From Stieleria bergensis (GTDB lineage: Bacteria; Planctomycetota; Planctomycetia; Pirellulales; Pirellulaceae), in NCBI GenBank assembly GCA_007745635.1, contig CP036272.1, positions 6,811,566-6,875,565 of the forward strand: a stretch of 64,000 nucleotides of DNA, written 5' to 3'. The notes beneath the pieces were generated by a model. It was not told the DNA's origin. It saw nothing but the letters and a program-made list of their open reading frames with translations, and ran no database searches. Made by a program: the position numbers and the translations under genes. Positions 61,200 to 64,000 of the stretch are shown here, in pieces (position 1 is the first letter of the stretch; every line of letters starts with the position of its first letter).

Positions 61200-63893
61200 A
61201 TGAAACCAATACTCATCTCCCAACTCGCATTGGCGACCGTTTGGCTGCTGACAGGTTCGCTGGCCGTTGCTGATCAAGACAGCAAAATCGTTTTTGAAAA
61301 ACAGATCCGCCCGATACTGAAACAGCACTGTTTTCATTGTCACGGTGAGGAGGAAGAGGTCAGCGCGGGCCTTGATTTACGACTCCGGCGTTTTCTTGCT
61401 CAAGGCGGTGACTCCGGTGCGGCCATCATACCGGGCGATCCAGAAAACAGTTTGTTGATCGAGGTCTTGCGATCGGGCCAGATGCCCGAGGGCAAAGACA
61501 AGCTGCCGGATCAGGAAATTGACTTGATTGCTAAATGGATTCAGCAAGGCGCACCGACGGCGCGCAGCGAGCCAGAAACGGTCGCCGAACTGGACGCCTT
61601 CACCGAAGAAGAACGCAACTGGTGGTCATTGCAACCCATTGCCGCGCCCCAGGTGCCTGCAGCCAATGAACTGACCGATTCAACGAATCCAATCGATCGA
61701 TTCATCGCTCGGTCGCTGCAGCAGTCAGGCCTGACCTTTTCACCCGCTGCCGATGCTCGAACGCTGATCCGCCGCCTGCAATTTGATTTGACGGGTTTAC
61801 CGCCAACGCCAGACGAGATCACTGCCTTTACCGAACAGTCGAAAGACGCTCCCGAGTCCGCATACCGATCCTTGCTAGAACGATTGTTGAACTCGCCAGC
61901 GTACGGTGAGCGCTGGGCCCGACACTGGCTGGACATCGCTGGCTATGCGGATTCAAACGGGTTCGACGAGAAAGATGTCGTTCGCGAACATGCCTGGAGA
62001 TATCGCGACTATGTGATTCGATCGTTAAACAACGACAAGCCCTACGACCAGTTCATACGCGAACAGCTTGCCGGTGATGAGATCGCGGCTTCGCTGGGCA
62101 TGCATGCGAATTCACCAGAGGAACAAGATCGCGCGCGGTATGCTGAATTGCTGACCGCCACTGGCTTTCTACGCATGGCGCCCGATGGTTCCGTTAGCCA
62201 AAACAACATCACCACACGCAATCAATGCGTCGCCGACACGATCAAAATCATCAGCACGACGCTGTACGGCATGACCATTGAATGCGCCCAATGCCACAAT
62301 CACCGCTATGATCCGATCACTCAGGCAGACTACTACAGCCTGCGGGCGATTTTCGATCCGGGGTTCGATGTGCCCCGTTGGCGTGTTCCCAAGAATCGCT
62401 TGGTTTCCTTGCAGACCAAGCAGCAAGCCGAACAAGCGGCAAACATTGAAAAGGAAGCCAAGAAGATCGACGCGGAACGCAACGCTCAACAGAAACAGTT
62501 CATCGCTGAAGTGCTGGAAAAGGAACTCGCGAAACGCGATGAAGCCATTCGAGACGACCTGCGTGTCGCCTACAACTCCAACGCCAAGCAACGCACGAAA
62601 GAACAGACGAAGTTGCTTTCAGAGCATCCCAGCATCAACAAACTCAGCGCTTCGAGTCTGTATCTGTATGACAGCACCTACAAAACCAAGCATGCGGCAA
62701 CGCTCAAGGAAATTGCCGCTCGCGCCCAGGCCATCCGTGACACCAAACCAACTGAAGAATTCGTCCACGCGTTCACAGAGTTAGCCAACGATCCGAAAGC
62801 TGTTGTGACCACTCATGTCTTTTTCCGTGGCAACCCAGAGGCACCGAAGGAAAAGGTTTTGCCCAGTGACTTATCCGTGCTGGCAAGCTGGCGATCGACA
62901 GAACTGGCTGAATTTAGTGATGCAGTGCCGACGACCGGTCGGCGACTAGCGTTTGCACGATCAGTGACCGATGGCAGGCATCCGTTGCTGGCCCGAGTGA
63001 TCGTGAACCGAGTTTGGAAGCATCACTTTGGACGCGGACTGGTCTCCTCAGCCGGCGACTTCGGCGTCTTAGGTGAACGTCCCTCGCATCCCGAATTACT
63101 GGATTGGCTGGCCACTGAATTCATGGAATCGGGCTGGAGCTTAAAAGCGCTTCATCGCTTGATCCTGACCAGCCAAACCTGGCAGCAGTCCTCCAAGCGA
63201 TCGAAGCGAGGTGATCAGATCGATCCCGACAATCAATTGCTTAGCCGCCAAAAGACTCGGCGACTAGAAGCCGAAGCGCTGCGAGATGCGTTGCTGGCCG
63301 TGACCGGAAAGCTGAATCGCAAACCCTTCGGGCCGCCGATCCCTGTGATGCCGACGACAGATGGTTCAATCGTCGTCGGCAACGACACGACCGATAGCGC
63401 GGGACGACAAACGGGAAAGTACATTCCACTCCATGGCGAAGAGTATCGCCGCAGCATCTATGTGCAGGTTCGCCGCAGTCGCCCGCTGGACCTATTGACG
63501 ACATTTGACGCTCCCAGCATGACGGACCCCAACTGCATCTCGCGGCCTGAAACAACCGTCAGTCCGCAGAGTCTCCTCATGATGAACAACTCTGGCATGC
63601 GAGCTCACGCCAGACACTTCGCGCAGCGATTACAAAACACTGGGCCTCCCGATCAGGACTCTCAGATTCGGACGGCGTTTGAACTGTGCTACGGTCGCAA
63701 GGCAAGCGAAACGGAAATCGCCAATTCCAAAAACTTCATCAACGCACAACAGCAGTACTACAAAGACAACCCAGCCAAATTCGAAAACGAATCGGGTCCG
63801 GCTGAAAAGGAGAATGCCTCCGCACAAGCCTTGGCACTCGCCGCGTTTTGTCATGCTCTCCTAAGCACCAACGAATTCCTCTACATCGATTGA
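61200..63893 (+). CDS. Secreted cytochrome-domain DUF1549/DUF1553 protein
   Basis: The ATG at 61200 begins a signal peptide (1-24) and gives 897 residues; an ATG at 61170 adds ten poor residues. Parts in order: PSCyt1-type domain with CFHCH (Cys44, Cys47, His48) and PEGKDKLPDQEIDLIAKWI; DUF1549 with PYDQFIREQLAGDEI; a second heme-like motif in CAQCHNHRYDPI; a coiled-coil-like charged segment around 415-530 (many Lys/Glu); DUF1553 with NRVWKHHFGRGLVS and ETTVSPQSLLMMN. It has no NPCBM module, unlike the relative at 11807-14980. It is presumably exported and heme-bearing. The DUF1501 partner starts four bases after its stop. Confidence 0.92.
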   Translation: MKPILISQLALATVWLLTGSLAVADQDSKIVFEKQIRPILKQHCFHCHGEEEEVSAGLDLRLRRFLAQGGDSGAAIIPGDPENSLLIEVLRSGQMPEGKDKLPDQEIDLIAKWIQQGAPTARSEPETVAELDAFTEEERNWWSLQPIAAPQVPAANELTDSTNPIDRFIARSLQQSGLTFSPAADARTLIRRLQFDLTGLPPTPDEITAFTEQSKDAPESAYRSLLERLLNSPAYGERWARHWLDIAGYADSNGFDEKDVVREHAWRYRDYVIRSLNNDKPYDQFIREQLAGDEIAASLGMHANSPEEQDRARYAELLTATGFLRMAPDGSVSQNNITTRNQCVADTIKIISTTLYGMTIECAQCHNHRYDPITQADYYSLRAIFDPGFDVPRWRVPKNRLVSLQTKQQAEQAANIEKEAKKIDAERNAQQKQFIAEVLEKELAKRDEAIRDDLRVAYNSNAKQRTKEQTKLLSEHPSINKLSASSLYLYDSTYKTKHAATLKEIAARAQAIRDTKPTEEFVHAFTELANDPKAVVTTHVFFRGNPEAPKEKVLPSDLSVLASWRSTELAEFSDAVPTTGRRLAFARSVTDGRHPLLARVIVNRVWKHHFGRGLVSSAGDFGVLGERPSHPELLDWLATEFMESGWSLKALHRLILTSQTWQQSSKRSKRGDQIDPDNQLLSRQKTRRLEAEALRDALLAVTGKLNRKPFGPPIPVMPTTDGSIVVGNDTTDSAGRQTGKYIPLHGEEYRRSIYVQVRRSRPLDLLTTFDAPSMTDPNCISRPETTVSPQSLLMMNNSGMRAHARHFAQRLQNTGPPDQDSQIRTAFELCYGRKASETEIANSKNFINAQQQYYKDNPAKFENESGPAEKENASAQALALAAFCHALLSTNEFLYID

Positions 63894-63896
63894 ACC

Positions 63897-64000
63897 ATGA
63901 GTCACTCACGACGACATTTCTTGCAAAGCAGTTACGGCGCCGGACTGGTGGCGTTGGCAACACTGATGGACGACCGAGAGTCACTTGCCAATCCGAAGAT
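63897..64000 (+). CDS. DUF1501-type protein, N terminus only (right edge)
   Basis: The ATG at 63897 lies three bases after the stop of the cytochrome-domain gene. The visible 34 residues begin MSHSRRHFLQSSYGAG, a twin-arginine leader. The position after a DUF1549/1553 gene and the leader type make a DUF1501 protein very likely, but the family core lies outside the window. Confidence 0.7.
   Translation, partial: MSHSRRHFLQSSYGAGLVALATLMDDRESLANPK

Noticed and set aside
4538-63893. Alternative genetic code with reassigned TAG or TGA
   Set aside because: Many well-supported genes in the window end in TAG or TGA with proper C termini (for example dctQ and the FadL-like gene), so neither codon is generally read as sense.

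Overview
The window reads as chromosome of a planctomycete, most likely a marine Pirellulaceae-type bacterium (Rhodopirellula and relatives). The basis is the gene content: many secreted proteins of families that are typical of planctomycetes (DUF1501, DUF1549/DUF1553, DUF1552, DUF1592/1588/1587, DUF1559, NPCBM and LamG add-ons, CxxCH 'planctomycete cytochrome' domains), FGly sulfatases, SASA esterases, weak Shine-Dalgarno signals, short or overlapping operons and long spacers. No rRNA, tRNA, CRISPR array, phage gene or insertion sequence was recognised.

Layout. 1-6.2 kb: an edge-truncated cupin-like gene (-), a SASA esterase and a ceramidase-LamG protein (+), a YegS-type lipid kinase interrupted by an in-frame amber codon, and a NapD-like small protein. 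6.2-9.9 kb (-): a tightly overlapped TRAP transporter operon dctPQM followed by a PhyH dioxygenase. 10.3-20.3 kb: two cytochrome/DUF1501 modules, one on each strand, the second extended by a WD40 protein. 20.4-30.0 kb (-): GltS, a PDZ/HEAT DUF6288 protein, a double-SASA protein, and a DUF1552/DUF1592 pair. 30.7-38.5 kb (+): a FadL-type porin, a DUF1592/DUF1552 pair behind an operator-like palindrome, a DUF2585 membrane protein and an exported protein with a clan-CD-like His/Cys pair. 38.6-50.6 kb: a secreted lactonase, an HDOD operon, two sulfatases, a coiled-coil membrane protein, a two-CxxCH protein, a DUF1559 pseudopilin-like protein and a metallopeptidase. 50.6-56.5 kb: an M24 peptidase, an MFS/PAT permease, an exported methyltransferase, an OprB porin and DUF502. 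56.5-64 kb: a BNR/VPS10-like gene broken by an in-frame TGA, a shrunken DUF1559 gene, a DUF1501 remnant, and a fifth cytochrome/DUF1501 module that runs off the right edge.

How it fits together. Most products should sit outside the cytoplasmic membrane. They could take up and strip acetyl, sulfate and acyl groups from complex organic matter (SASA, sulfatases, ceramidase, OprB/FadL porins, TRAP and GltS uptake). The five paired modules obey a strict rule: DUF1549/1553 always pairs with DUF1501, and DUF1592 always pairs with DUF1552. One partner carries a CxxCH motif and the other a twin-arginine-like leader. Their biochemical role is not known to me; a shared periplasmic complex is an inference. 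Two in-frame nonsense codons, one truncated gene and one gene remnant show either active gene decay or assembly error, concentrated at 56.5-61.2 kb.
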